64,000 nt of DNA from Gordionus sp. m RMFG-2023 (lineage: Eukaryota; Nematomorpha; Gordioida; Chordodea; Parachordodidae), in assembly GCF_954871325.1 (NCBI RefSeq), contig NC_088775.1:46663561-46727560 (forward strand), given 5' to 3'. Positions 1 through 11,689 of the stretch are shown in pieces; within the stretch, counting starts at the first letter, position 1, and every line of letters starts with the position of its first letter. Made by a program: the position numbers and the translations under genes. The notes under the pieces are model-generated. The model saw only the letters and a list, made by a program, of their open reading frames with translations. It made no database searches and was not told the origin of the DNA.

Positions 1-448
1 TGGAACTGTGTCGGTGAATAAAAAATGCAATCTATTTTTATCATAATTAAATAATTCCCTATAGTGACCTGCAAAATCAAAATTATCGGCTAAAGCCTTC
101 CCATGGCCCTGTAGCAAAAAAAAAATAGATTTAGACCTGACCCATGCTCGAATTTTTAAAAAATAGGAAAAAATCTCAAGCTCAAAATGTTATGCATTAA
201 CTAGATATTCAGAATAACTTTGATAATTTAATGATGTTTATCTATTTTGTTCTATTTATTTAAAATATAAGAAAGTGAATGTAAATATTAAACTTTTCTT
301 ATTTATTCATTTTATAATTGTGATATTCAATCAGGTAAAAAAAGGGAGCTATAGGAAATAAACGTTAAAATTTTTCGGGTTACGAGGTGAGTTGGTCCTA
401 TATCTTATTGATTCTACCTCCGATCAAACAAATTTATTTATTTTTTTG

Positions 449-700
449 GTAGGGATGTACCGAGATTTTTTATCGGATTGGTTAGGGCCGATATTTCGTC
501 CTTTTAAAAATATGTAGATAATTGTATATTTGAAAAATAAAATGTTTATAAAATTTAAAAAAAAGTTATATCTAAACAAACCATTTATTTTTATATATAA
601 AATCGAAAACCATTTCTATGTTTATTTAAAAAAATAATGAATAATAATTTATAAACATTCTGCCATAATTATTCTAAAAGTGTGCGATAATTTATTTTTA
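449..700 (+). repeat. hAT-type MITE fragment (left part)
   Basis: Begins with TAGGGATGTACCGA and a run of ATCGG motifs, then follows the sequence seen at 7740-7900 of the complete MITE at 7604-8331, including the shared stretch AAGTTATATCTAAA. The right half is missing. It is a non-coding, non-autonomous DNA element of a hAT family, judged from the complete copy. Confidence 0.7.
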
Positions 701-954
701 AATAATCTTTTCTTTTGGTTTGTTTCCGGGGTCCCAAAGTAACTTTTTTAAATTTTACATTTTCACTTAATATAAATTCTAAATGATAAAAAAATCTCCA
801 TTTTATCATATATATAAATATTGACAATCACTATGTTAATTTAATATTCTAAATTTAATTTTTAAATGATACTGTGGACCTGGGGAAGGTATTAGCGGGG
901 TGCGTCTTTTCCTTTTACATACATTCATTAAAATATTGGTTCTGATTTTGTAAA

Positions 955-3410
955 ATGGTTCGAACATATATTAGAAAAACTAACAAAGAAAATAATGATA
1001 ATCAAAAGGCAAGTATTCTTCAAATGCTGAAAGATAAGATACCTTTGACAGTTATAACCATGAATACGAATTTAAGTTATGGGAGGTATATTTATATATT
1101 TAAATTAGTATATATTTAAGAAACTAAGCATTAAGAGGTATAATAAATTGTTAAAAAGGAATGAAGATTTTCAAGAGCGATATCTTCACAGATCTTTCTC
1201 CTATTCAAGAAGCTAAATTAACAGATTATTTAATTAAAGGATCAAGATTATTTTCAGGATTATGCCCTAAACAAGTATTTTAATCCTTTGTTATATCATA
1301 TATCTCTGTAAAATGAATTTTTTTATAATCTTTAAATTTATGCCATGGTATTTCTTTAGTTAAATAATAATAAACTTGAGAAAATTTTTTTAAATTATTT
1401 ACATTATATGTTAATGAAACATCTTTATTAATTTTAAAATACTTTAAAGTAAGAATTTAACTTATACATTAGAATGATATTTATTTAAGTGTGTGTGATA
1501 TATATGTAAATAAAATGATGCTGCCATTTATGTATAAAATGATGCTGCCATGTATATATATTAATTTTAAAATGATACTGCCATGTATATATATTAATTT
1601 TAAAATGATACTGCCATGTATATATATTAATTTTAAAATGATGCTGCCATGTATTAATATTAATTTTAAAATGATTTATTCATTGTATCATTATATATAT
1701 TATATCATGCATTAAATCATATCTTACCTATATATTAAAGATTTAATTATGTGTGTATGATATATATTTAAAATAAAATGATGCTGCCATGTATATTAAT
1801 TTTAAAATGATTTATTCATTGATTTAGCATTAAATTATATCATGCATTAAAACATATTTTGGTTCTTACCTATACATTAGAGGTTTAATTATGTGTGATA
1901 TATTTTATTATATTAATTATAAAATAAATTCAAAATAAAATTTAAGAATTAGGATTTTAATTAGATTGCCTTAATATATAAATAATTTAATGTCTTATGT
2001 TTAAATTTAGGTTAGAGTTTTAGCTTATCAAATGGCCAAGAGGTATAGTTTACAAGTAACAAAATCTTGGGAAATAACTCAATCAGCTGGTGAAGACTGG
2101 TTTGGAGCATTTATTAAAAGAAATCCAACTATTTCTTTGAGAACCAGAGGCTACAAGTATAGCCAGGGCTACCAATTTCAATATGAAAATGGTTGATTTA
2201 TTTTTTAATAATTATTTGACTAGCTGGTAAATTAAAATATGATAGCAAATCTTTAATATTTTTCATAGGATTAACAACAGTTCAACGGCCTAATAAAGTT
2301 ATTGCAAGGAAAGGCGAAAAACAGGTTGGGGCAATTATTACATCAGAACGTGGTACACTTATGACCTTGGCAATTGCTGTCAATGCTCTAGGAAATTCTA
2401 TTCCACCTATGTTTATATATCCCAGGAAAAAATTTTATGATCATTATTTAAGAGATGGCCCTGTAGGATGCATTGGCGTGTCCAATGGTTCTGGATGGAT
2501 GCTGGCTGAAGATTTTATATATTTTTTAAATCATTTTATAAAATACACTAAGTCCAGTCAAGATAAAAAAGTTTTGCTATAGATAATCATAAATCTCACC
2601 AATCTATTGAAGTCATTGAGCTGTGCTCTGACAGTGGAGTTCTATTGACTCTCCCTCCCCATTGCACTCAAAAACTCCAACCCTTGGATAGAACTGTTTT
2701 TGGACCTCTAAAAAAATATTACAACAGTGCCTTGGATGAGAATGCATCCAGGGAAAAGTTTTACTATATATGATATCCCTGGAGTAGTAAAGGATGTCCT
2801 TCCAAAAGACACCTCAGCTTCAAATATCCAAAAGGGTTTTGAATCCTCAGGTATATGGCCCCTAAATCCTTTAATTTTTAATGACGAAAATTCTAATCCT
2901 TTATATTATAATAATAATAACGATCCTTATGAGAATTTAAATATATCTGAAATTATTTCGCAACCATCTGTCAGTGATAGTCCTGTTCCATCATCTTCTC
3001 ATGTGGGAAAAGATTTTGCTCCAGAAATTATTAGTCCCCATCCAACAATATTTAAAAAAACAACACGTAATCAAATGACTTCAGCCATTTTAACCTCTTC
3101 ACCTTACAAAAAAAAATAGAATAGCCAGATCTAGGGCTAATAATCTGGAAAAAAAAATCAAACCAATAATAAAAAAGTTTAAATATGAATGCTGGCAAAA
3201 AAGAATTTTGTTTAGTGTGCCACAAAAACTATCAAACTCACCATCATAATGAAGATTGGTTCCAATGCCGTAATTGCATTTATAGGCACATGGATCATGT
3301 TGTGATTTTAATCCATTTTTTATATGTAATAAATGTGTTGTATATGTTAATATTATATGTTTGTTATGATTTTTGTATGAAAAAAATGAATAAAATGCTT
3401 AGAAAATGAT
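955..3410 (+). pseudogene. pogo/Tigger transposase (broken)
   Basis: Order of parts: a helix-turn-helix start from the ATG at 955 (MVRTYIRKTNKENN); a second DNA-binding part in two pieces (about 1150-1283, FSPIQEAKLTDYLIKGS, and 2011-2160, RVLAYQMAKRYSLQ then IKRNPTISLRTR); the DDE_1 catalytic core from 2266 (GTLMTLAIAVNALGNSIPP); DNHKSHQSIEVIELC at 2582-2630; PPHCTQKLQPLDRTVFGPLK near 2655-2715; GKSFTIYDIPGVVKDV near 2752; and a Cys/His tail at 3185-3300 (FCLVCHKNYQTHHH then WFQCRNC). These elements cut and paste DNA in the nucleus. Frame changes at about 2581 and 2740 and the interruption at 1284-2010 make it inactive unless the last is an intron. The N- and C-terminal parts are both present, so the copy is nearly full length. 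Confidence 0.8.
1514..1680. repeat. 33-bp minisatellite
   Basis: About five copies of a 33-bp unit built on AATGATGCTGCCATGTATAT, with exact spacing (unit starts at 1571, 1604 and 1637). A single related unit recurs near 1776-1812. Because 33 is divisible by three, the array gives a repetitive open frame that is not a gene. It lies in the non-coding gap of the pogo transposase. Confidence 0.9.
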
Positions 3411-3813
3411 AGTCTAAAACATGCCCCACAAAAGGATAATACGTCTCCCGTCTCTTTTTCGTGACTCTAAAATTTTCATTTTTTTAAATTTATATAATAT
3501 TTTTTTATTAGATATTAATTTCTACCGTAGATAATTATATAAAGAATAAAATAACATCAAAATTATTTTGACAAATTATTTCTCCTCGTTTTCACAGCCT
3601 CTCAATTTTTTATGGACAATATAACCCCGGTCTCCCCTACATAGATTTTCGTAGTATTAAATTAACAAAATATTGGTTTTTGTAAATTGGATTCGCTAAG
3701 CTCTAATTTTGCACAATGTAAACTTATGTATCAATAAAATTTATAGATGAAGAATTTCAAAAGATATAAAACTAATTTGAGGAAACATCCCATTTCACAT
3801 GAATATATTAATA

Positions 3814-3945
3814 TATGTTAGCGCTGAAAAATCTTTTTCACATTTGAAATTCGTTCTTTCACCACATAGATCGAGGATGAGTGAACAATTCTTGGAAGAT
3901 ATTATGCTAATACGTCTAAATAAAATTTTTAAAATTGATACATGA
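3814..3945 (+). pseudogene. hAT transposase C-terminus (dimerisation domain)
   Basis: Encodes LSPHRSRMSEQFLEDIMLIR followed by LNKIFKIDT and a stop at 3943. This is the hATC dimerisation segment that follows the SVERSFS-type motif of hAT transposases. Only this last exon-like block survives here. The same block is preceded by more of the protein in the second copy at 56233-58061. Confidence 0.75.
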
Positions 3946-4049
3946 CTGCTTTGTATTTTTAATTATTTTTGCATAAAATAAAAAATATATTTTATACTAA
4001 ATTTTAGTTTTTTAATTATGATTTAAATATAGAATTTTTTTTATCAATT

Positions 4050-4190
4050 CAAAAATTCTTAAACCCGAACTGAACCCGAAACCAAACCCGGGTTCAAAAA
4101 TATCCAGAACCGAATTCACCTATTTTTTTACCTTAAACCGAACCCGGGCAAAAATATTGTTGGGTTCGCTTTCCTGCTCAACACTCTAAT
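4050..4190. repeat. GC-rich hAT terminal segment
   Basis: A cluster of AACCCG/CCGGGTT motifs in otherwise AT-rich DNA ends with TTTCCTGCTCAACACTCT. In reverse this reads AGAGTGTTGAGCAGG, resembling a hAT terminal inverted repeat. It follows directly on the hAT C-terminus at 3814-3945 and is read as that element's right end. The equivalent lies at 58175-58312. No left partner was found. Confidence 0.5.
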
Positions 4191-4327
4191 TTTATTTATA
4201 GATTTAAAGTATATTAAAAGATTTTTATAAAATAAAAAGAACACCCAAAGTTTTATTTATTTTAAATCTTTTAAATAATAACGCCTATTTTATTATTTAT
4301 ACTTTAAATAAAGGATTTTTTTTAAAC

Positions 4328-5640
4328 ATGGCATCTGAATTATGGAAATGTTTTACAAATGACAAAGATAATTTTGCAAAATGCGTTTGCGGAATTCTAA
4401 TTTCACGGGGATGAATATTAATACTATTAATATCTATAAAGCGATTCCATAAACGGCATTTAAAGGAATAATACAAAAAGAACGAAAAATATTAGAAGAA
4501 AAAAATCAAACTTAAAAAGAAAAGCCCAGAAAGTCAGCCAACAATATTAGCCATTCTTAATAAAACTAGTATTTAGAAAAATTCTAATCCTAAATCCATA
4601 ATTATTTCTACATTTATAGAGGAAATGATAGCTTGTGACCACCAGCCGATTTCTAACTTGGAGGATGACGGCTTACATCAATGTCCAAATTATAAAATTC
4701 TGATATATATATGAAAAACTTTCCGAAAAATTAGTAAAGAAATTTTGGTTGAAGATTCTTATTTTTCCTTTACCCCAGATATATCAACTAAAAATTCAGG
4801 TGGCGCTTCTCATATCTCATTACCATGCCATTATATCCAAAACTTTAAACAAACTAATAGAGGTTTAAATGTTAAAACATTTAATGAATTGCATACAGCA
4901 ATAAACATTTCTCAAATTTTAGATGAAACGATTAATTATTGGGAGATAAATATAAATAAAATACATTTAATCATTAGAGATAATGCACCCAATATAGCTT
5001 TGGCCATAAAAAACGGTTTAAAGCGTTTCCTGCTTTGCTCATAGTTTGCAATTGATTGGGCAGCAATTTTATCACTAGATCTACCATTGATATGCTTACT
5101 CGGGTAAGAAAAATAGTATTCCACTTTAAACATTTTTTATTTCACAAAATTCTAGAAGAAATCTAAACGATTGCTAACTAAACATAAATTAATCCAGGTG
5201 CCGACCCATTGGGATTCTACTCATTACATGCTCAAACGATTGATAGAACATAAAATGGCGGTACAGTTATTCATTATCGATAATCCTAATTTGGAAAATT
5301 TCTCATTATGAGTGGGAATTAGCAGAAAAGGTAATTGATGTTCTGGAACCAATTCAGAGTGTAACAAAAGAAATAAGTGCGGAATCATATTCAATTAGCT
5401 ATGACCCTTTGTTGAAATTCTGAAAATTGATTTAACGATTAATGGGGACATAGAGGAAAGTGTTAATAATCAATTAAGAACTCGGTTATTTTATATAATG
5501 ATGACAATAATCTTATCGCAAAATTACTTGATCCTCGTTATAACATTGCATATATTGAAAAGCTCAGGACTGCATGTGACCCTTTTATTATAGGTGATAA
5601 TAATGTACAACTTCCAACCCCAATAAAGATTCGCCAGGTT
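4328..5640 (+). pseudogene. hAT transposase, 5' two thirds (broken)
   Basis: Starts with MASELWKCFTNDKDNF and a BED-type zinc finger pattern (KCVCG, then RFHKRHLK near 4440). It continues with the open stretch at 4745-5044 (FSFTPDISTKNSGGASHISL; IRDNAPNIALA, the region around a catalytic aspartate) and ends with AKLLDPRY-like sequence near 5520. Frameshifts and stops occur throughout, and the C-terminal dimerisation domain is absent, cut off near 5640. It is the near-identical sister of 58456-59797. hAT transposases excise DNA and leave 8-bp target duplications, but this copy cannot be active. Confidence 0.75.
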
Positions 5641-5710
5641 TTATATTTTTTTAAATAAATTTAGATTTTATTGATACCTTAGGTAATGACAATGAGAAAA
5701 ATGTTTCCCA

Positions 5711-7318
5711 CAAAGTTGCCAGGTCTCCCCCCATCAGCGGGTGACTCCCTTAATTTTTTAGTTTACTCGCAGACATCTCACTCCCGCAAAACTACCGCAA
5801 TTAGAAATCTACCGCAATTTTTAAATTTATCTCGCACAATATTTTATTTAGCATTTCAACGTTTTTAATATATAAATAATAATTGAGAAACAGTAATTAA
5901 TCATTTTTATATTTTTAAAAATAAATTTTAAATATTTATTCAAAAAACATGTCTAGTTTGTATTTCTTTCTATGCTTACCCCAATTATATGTCTTATTTT
6001 TATCCAATAATAAATTAACATCATTTATTCATATTTTATCATTTTTATGTGTGTGTGTAACATTATAAGGCTAGGCGCTTAATTATCACGTATCACATTT
6101 AAATATATAATAAAGTAATATTGTACTTAATTCAATGATAATTATTTTATTTATTATAGTTCAATCACATTATTATAATCAGTGCAAATGAGTAAGGTTA
6201 TCACCAATGTTTTAGGACCTGAATTCAGGTGGTCAATTCTTGACGATTCGAATATAGCAGATTTGAGATTATCAATGAGTTGCATGTCAACTTTCTGCGC
6301 TGATAATGCCTCAGTGAATTCAAAACCCAGAGTGTATTTACAGAATTGAGGCAGCCCAATATTGACTTAATGCCAACTGTATATACCATATACTACATAA
6401 TTCTTGCAAGGCAATGAATGTATTATCTTAGGATGTCGAAATAATTGTAATGAAATGTTTTAATGAATTTAATCAACTAAAAGAGTTAACAAATTAAAAG
6501 TTGGTGAAGTGGTTTGACTTGGAATGTTGTGAGTTGTTGCGACATGTCCCTAGCAGGTGGTAAATCTGTCCTAATATTTTGAAAAATTTTTTCGAGAAGA
6601 GGCATATTTAGGAATGATGAGGCATATTTAGGAATGATTTCACATGTAGTAAATCTACTACATGTTGTTAATATGCAGTTGCAATCAGAAGAATCTTTTT
6701 TAATAAAGATTCACAAAATTATGCTGCAGCTGTGTTCATCTTTACAGTTATAAATTGACAATAATTTTATGGGGCTATTGCTGAAAATATCATATTAAAA
6801 TGTTCAAATATTACTCTTATTAATGTATTTTTAAATAAAGCAAATATTTTTAAGACAATTTTAGAATATTTACAATAAAAATTTGATTTCAATAACTCGA
6901 TTTACAAAAGTATATCTACATTGGAACAGATATCATGAATTGATGGTTTTTGTAATTTAATAAATATATTAAAAATACCGATAGACATTGATGTCTTGTT
7001 TGAGAAGATTCAAATTATTTTCTTTTATATACAATATAAATAAAGTAACTCCACGACAAAGAAGTTAATTTGAAAAATACTACCTATTCTGAAATTATAA
7101 AACGTTACCGACTTTGTTAATATTTATATAAAGAAATTATAAGAAATAATATGTGGGTAACTAAACTAATTTACAATCCCGGACGAAAGGCGACACTATG
7201 CGGGCCTTCGGCCCGCAAATTTATTTTTAGCAATTTTTATATTTCCGCAATTTTCATATTTCACCCGCAAAATACCAAATATCTCCCGCAATTTGAAAAT
7301 TTTGACCTGGCAACCCTG
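5711..7318 (+). mobile_element. hAT-like element with CARRGTTGCCAGGTC ends
   Basis: The left end CAAAGTTGCCAGGTC (5711) is an inverted match to the right end GACCTGGCAACCCTG (7304-7318). Subterminal CCGCAA motifs are repeated on both sides (5786-5860 and 7240-7290), as in hAT elements. No clean 8-bp target duplication is visible. The interior holds a heavily decayed hAT transposase. Length is about 1.6 kb, shorter than an autonomous element. Confidence 0.7.
6185..7000 (+). pseudogene. hAT transposase relic
   Basis: Scattered frames match the middle of hAT transposases of the ZMYM/KIAA1586-like type: STFCADNASVNSK at about 6290 (catalytic aspartate region), a degraded NCHIIHN-like histidine segment near 6390, and CFNEFNQLKELTN followed by LECCELLRHVPSRW near 6455-6560. 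There are many stops and frame changes. It lies inside the element with matched ends at 5711 and 7318. Confidence 0.65.
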
Positions 7319-7603
7319 ATCCCATATCTACCCATTTTTACATTTAATAACTAGAGAAAAAGAAAAAAAAATGGAAAAGAGATCAGGTTAAGAAAAAACT
7401 TCTTAATCTAAAAAACATAACCAGACATGATAAATAATCAAAAATATGGGACTTTGTAGACCGTAGATCTAAAGCCATATCGCTATATATCAACCATTCA
7501 TTGTAGAAGATATTGAATTTAATCGACTAATAAAGCATTTAAGTGAAAAATATAAAATCCTGTATAGAAAATATTTTTTTAAAACACGACCAATAGATTT
7601 AAC

Positions 7604-8331
7604 TAGGGATGTACCGATATTTTATATCGGATAGGATCGGGCAAATATTTCACTCAGTTTAAAATATCGGTTATCGGCATTTTCCGATCCGATCCGATAA
7701 AAAATGGCGCATTTAACAAAAATAAAATATTATAAAATTTAAAAAAAAGTTATATCTAAAAAACCATTTATTTTTTATAAATAAAATCGAAATCCATTTT
7801 TATGTTTAATTTTTTTAATAGTAATAATTAGTTAATAAACATTCTGCCATATAGTTATTTTTTTTCGCATTCTGTTTAAAAAAGTGTGCAATAATCTAGT
7901 GATATTGACAGTCCCCATCACAGCAGACTAATCTCTGATAAATTGGAAATTTTGGTATTTCTAAAAAGAAATCTTCGATATATTGATTTTAAATATTAAT
8001 TTCAAATTTCATAATATATTTGTTTATTTCTTATTATGTATACGTAATTTATCAATAAAAATATTTTATATACTTTTAGAATTGCAATTGATTGAATATA
8101 AACTATAACTGATCATTATAATATATTTAAATGACATATTTATGGTATAGTAAAATTATAGATGTTATACTAATAAAAAGTATATTATATTAAAAATTAA
8201 AACCATTGGTATCTTTACAGAATACAAAATTAGATATGAATGATATTGGATCGGTAATCGGCTGATATCAATTTAATATCTGGAATATCGGATCGGATCG
8301 ACCTCCAAAAAGTGTTATCGGTACACCCCTA
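7604..8331. mobile_element. Complete hAT MITE (728 bp)
   Basis: The ends TAGGGATGTACCGAT and ATCGGTACACCCCTA are inverted, with GATCGG-rich subterminal sequence on both sides. It is flanked by GATTTAAC (7596-7603) and GAATTAAC (8332-8339), an 8-bp target duplication with one mismatch, which places it in the hAT superfamily. There is no coding capacity. Fragments of the same family lie at 449-700 and near 16759-16840. Confidence 0.9.
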
Positions 8332-8537
8332 GAATTAACCATCTATTGCGCACATCATATTTGAATACACTTACTATAAAAAATTGTATAACTATTAATA
8401 AAAAAAATTTTACAATTTAATATGCTTAATGCGATGTAAATATATCGGCAATATGTTTTTTCAGGCAATGTGTTATATTTTCAAATTAAGGTCATTTTTT
8501 AAGCGCGTTTTATTAAATTAGATATCTGTTTCTTTTT

Positions 8538-8735
8538 CGGAAATGTATTCCAGCATGTTTAAAATATCTTTCTTATAAATTGTTGACAATTTTGCCTTTA
8601 ATCTTTGAGTTATTTATAATTTATATAAAAAATTAATGGAAAAACGCATATAAATTAATTAAGTTTAAAAGTTCATGATAAAATCGTCTGAAATTTGTAG
8701 GTTAGGTATTCCAAACATGATGGAATACATTTCCG
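8538..8735. repeat. Small inverted-repeat element (about 198 bp)
   Basis: CGGAAATGTATTCCAGCATG (8538) is repeated in inverse near 8715-8735 with one mismatch, separated by about 150 bp of AT-rich DNA. It is consistent with a short foldback MITE. Superfamily is undetermined, and no target duplication was found. Confidence 0.65.
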
Positions 8736-9349
8736 GTAAAATCAGATTTTTAAATTTAAAAAAAACGTGCACAAAAAATAATTTAAAGTTGAAAAAATAA
8801 CACACTGCCGCTAACATATATAAATAAAAATATAGATTTTATTTATTTTTATAGTTAATTTTGCGAAAATGAAAGACTACTGCTATAAATATTAAAATTC
8901 TAAAATACGTAGTTTACAATTTTTCCTGTACAAATTTTTAAGAGAGATTAATATTAATAATCTTATTGATTAAAGGTAGAAGAAATTTTTTATATAAATA
9001 TATTGTATACCCTTTAATGGTGTTTAAGAATTTGGTATTTTTTGTTCATATTATGTTTTTTATTTGCTATATGTCTAAAATTAGAAATTTTATATTAAAA
9101 ATGTTTTGCATTCCTGAGAATACTTCTGATTCTAATCTTAGTGATTCATCAGATTAGGAAATTTTTGCTTCAAGTTCAAAAAATATTGATTCTATAGGTA
9201 CATTATAAAATATGATTTTTTTAATATATTTAGATTATATTCTGATAATGATGAGCAGCCAAATATGACTCAGAAATTAAATCATCAAGATCAAATAGCT
9301 ATATATATTTTCAAATACTTCGGCAGAAGTTCCACAAGTAAAATAAAAT

Positions 9350-9510
9350 TAAAATACAATACAATAATATAATAATAATATAATGTAATATAATAAAATA
9401 TAATACTAATATAATTTTATAATGTAATAAAATAAAATATACTTAATGTAATATAAAATAACATTATATAAAATATATTACTAATATAATATAATAAAAT
9501 TAATTTAATT
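9350..9510. repeat. Low-complexity AAT/TA-rich tract
   Basis: About 160 bp composed almost entirely of TATAATA/AATATAAT permutations with imperfect periodicity. It is simple-sequence expansion, not coding. Confidence 0.8.
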
Positions 9511-9609
9511 AAAACTTTGTTTAAACGAGCGTCCTAAAGAATATTTGCATAGTGGATGGTAGCCTTTATTGTCTATTAATTTAACATGGCCGGCCAACAT
9601 GGTTAAATG

Positions 9610-10370
9610 GTGTTACTGAATGCTTATTAATCCTATAAATATCAGATTACCTAATATTCTGTAATTTTTTTTATAATTTCTAATGTTAACGATTAATAAG
9701 GATATGTTAGTTAGTGAACTGCATCAGGCTTAATTTTTTAAGCTCGTTCCAAATTTTAGTTTGTTGATCTCGAGAAAAATTTTTTTTATTTGTCCCGAAA
9801 AGCCTGACCTGAAATAAAAATAAAGATTATTTGTCCGCCTAGCCCGGGCAGAATTTATATAAATATAGAAAAATTTAATTTTTTTTAATTGTAAAAAAAA
9901 TAATAGGGCCCTGTTTCTAGCAAGAATATTAAAATATATCAATTTGTACAAAAGTTAATGACATATTATTTAAAAATCTAAGCCTGACCAGCATGAACGA
10001 AATTATTTTAAAAAAATAGGCCGTGATTTGCAGATCTCTGATATTATTCACTCGTGTTACTAGGAACTCATGAATAAATTTTTTATCATAATTATTTTTA
10101 CTTATTTATATTTATACTCATATAAATATCTGATTTCCTAATATTTTATTAGCTTTTAATGTTTCTAATGATTAAAAAGATATATTATATCCTACTAAGA
10201 ACTTCCTGAATAAATTTTTTACTTATTACTCTTATAAATATTTGATTTATTTTATTCGTTTTTACGATTTCTAGTGATTAGGATACGTTAGTCATTTATA
10301 CTAGGAACTTCCTGAATAAATTTTTTATGGCGATTTTTACTTATTACTCCTATAAATGACATCCACCTAA
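9610..10370. repeat. Tandem repeat of ~105-135-bp units split by a MITE
   Basis: Units carry CCTATAAATATC...ATTAAAAAGGATATGTTAG and TACTAGGAACTTCCTGAATA motifs. The TACTAGGAAC-type start is at 10058, 10193 and 10298, and an earlier unit lies near 9614-9710. The array is interrupted by the GGCC-type MITE at 9706-10044, so it predates that insertion. Confidence 0.7.
9706..10044. mobile_element. GCCTG/GGGC-type hAT MITE
   Basis: The ends AACTGCATCAGGCTTAATTT and AAATAGGCCGTGATTTGCAG are roughly inverted. The inside has CCCGGGC, GCCTGAC and T-run/A-run blocks typical of the GGCC-rich MITEs seen again at 12495, 28062, 36343, 42895, 51044 and 52030. It is inserted in a tandem repeat. The hAT assignment rests on related copies. 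Confidence 0.55.
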
Positions 10371-10389
10371 TAACTATATAAACATTGGA

Positions 10390-11219
10390 ATCGTTTAGGT
10401 AGTCAACCAAGGCGTAAAATTTGCTCCATAAATCTTGGGAATAATGAAATAAACATACTAAATATTTTAAATTAAACTATACATAAATTATAAATTAACC
10501 TTTGATAACCATATAGAAATACATATCTAAGGGCAAATATGGCTTCCCCTTCAAATTTCATTTGATTTATTGCAGGATTGAAATTTATATTTTGTGAGGT
10601 GCTAAACTTTATGATAATTCAAAATAGTTCAATATATGTCTTTCTCGATTTAATTGGAAGAAGAGTCTATATAACCGGGATCATAACATTTTCCTACATG
10701 ATATGCAATGTATAAATTGACCATATGATCTAGGAACTATGTAGAAAGTTCCGTCCATATATATTGTCGGAGTAGATTACATCAATTTAAACATATCGGT
10801 AGTCCCAAAAACCAATATCCTACTATTTCAGTAGGTATAAGAAATCTTCATAATCTGATAGTTTCGTATACAACGGATTAATATTATATCCTCAATTGAA
10901 TGAGGCATAGAAGGCCTATATTTTCTCAAAAGCTTATAAATATGGCTTTCTGGATAGGGAGTACATATTATATCAGTTTTTTTATATATTCATCCTCGTT
11001 TCAATAGGGTTTTGGCAATAGTTTTTTCAAAAACCTCTTTCTTTTTAGGATCTCAAAATACCTAACATCATGCTGTCGTTCATGTACCCTTGATGATATA
11101 TGATCATACTTAAATTTAGCAGTACAACCTGATTTCCAGCAAAGGTAATACCATCCTTTCATAGTGAAATCTGTATAGATAATTTTGATAGATAAGGAAA
11201 GACTTTCCCCTTTGACCAT
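10390..11219 (-). pseudogene. MULE transposase with FLYWCH-like finger (broken)
   Basis: Read on the minus strand from the ATG at 11219, the first 72 residues contain a FLYWCH/WRKY-like zinc pattern: GWYYLCWKSGCTAKFKYD followed by RVHERQHD. Further along, frames resemble the MULE catalytic core, with TIYMDGTFYIVPRSYGQF at about 10760-10705 (the DGTF aspartate) and QFIHCISCRKM after it. FLYWCH fingers joined to MULE transposases are common in arthropod genomes. Several frame changes separate the pieces, and the C-terminal part is not visible. A C-terminal MULE piece exists separately at 49329-49640. Element ends were not found. Confidence 0.65.
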
Positions 11220-11689
11220 TGACCTTTTATAATATATATATATTATATGTTTTTACCATAAATGTTTTGATTTATGTCAAGCATAGCATATGCAGCATCC
11301 ATTATTTCTAAATCATCTAGTTATATTAATTTTATTCAATAAAAATATTAAATTACCATCTACATTATAAAATAGATTTAATGATGTGAAGTATTGGCAT
11401 ACGCAGCGGGACAGCCAAAAAATGCAAATGCTGGATATATTTTTCAAAAATATTATTGTTTATATTAATTTATATTTGTTAATATTTATTCGTATCTTAT
11501 ATTAAATATATATTTAATTACATTTATTATCAAATTTATCTACTAAGTTATTTTATCAATTAATTTCGATTTCAAGTTTTCCGACGTAATATTTACATAT
11601 TATTTTCAAATTTTTAGTGGCGTAATATTTATCTACCATTTTCAAATTTCTAGTCAAATAATTATTATTTCTGAAACTTCTTGTCCAAC

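Larger units (their letters stand above)
850..3640 (+). mobile_element. pogo/Tigger-type DNA transposon relic
   Basis: The span holds an ordered series of transposase pieces (955-3410) typical of pogo/Tigger elements. It ends on the right with ACCCCGGTCTCCCCTAC (3624-3640), a terminus I associate with pogo-like elements and which recurs exactly at 50289-50305. A matching left terminus was not found, so the left limit is approximate: it is placed just before the transposase start, near a GC-richer stretch at about 850-900. Between 1284 and 2010 the coding match is interrupted by AT-rich DNA with a minisatellite, either an intron or an insertion. Confidence 0.75.
3814..5590 (+). repeat. 1.8-kb duplicated hAT block, copy 1
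   Basis: Collinear with 57934-59797, with only scattered differences and small indels. Both copies hold, in order, the C-terminal end of a hAT transposase, a GC-rich terminal segment ending in CAACACTCT, and the 5' two thirds of a second hAT transposase. The upstream flanks of the two copies are unrelated, so this is either a duplication or two insertions of one compound element. Confidence 0.85.
8340..9600. other. Intergenic or intronic AT-rich DNA, no gene seen
   Basis: Apart from the small hairpin at 8538-8735 and the TA/AAT-rich run near 9350-9510, nothing recognisable is present. A short frame at 8966-9157 ends in an acidic serine tail (SDSNLSDSSD) that resembles the N-terminal flanks of some transposases, but it is too short to assign. 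Confidence 0.4.

Noticed and set aside
1-108. Next exon of the kelch gene
   Set aside because: The exon at 17104 ends in phase 1, whereas the open frame after the acceptor at 109 starts in phase 0; in the required phase a stop follows within a few codons.
1491-1715. 74-codon open frame
   Set aside because: It is the translation of a 33-bp minisatellite, a multiple of three, with no sign of coding constraint.
8966-9157. Possible piggyBac-type acidic N-terminus (SDSNLSDSSD)
   Set aside because: Too short and compositionally simple; no flanking TTAA ends or catalytic motifs nearby.
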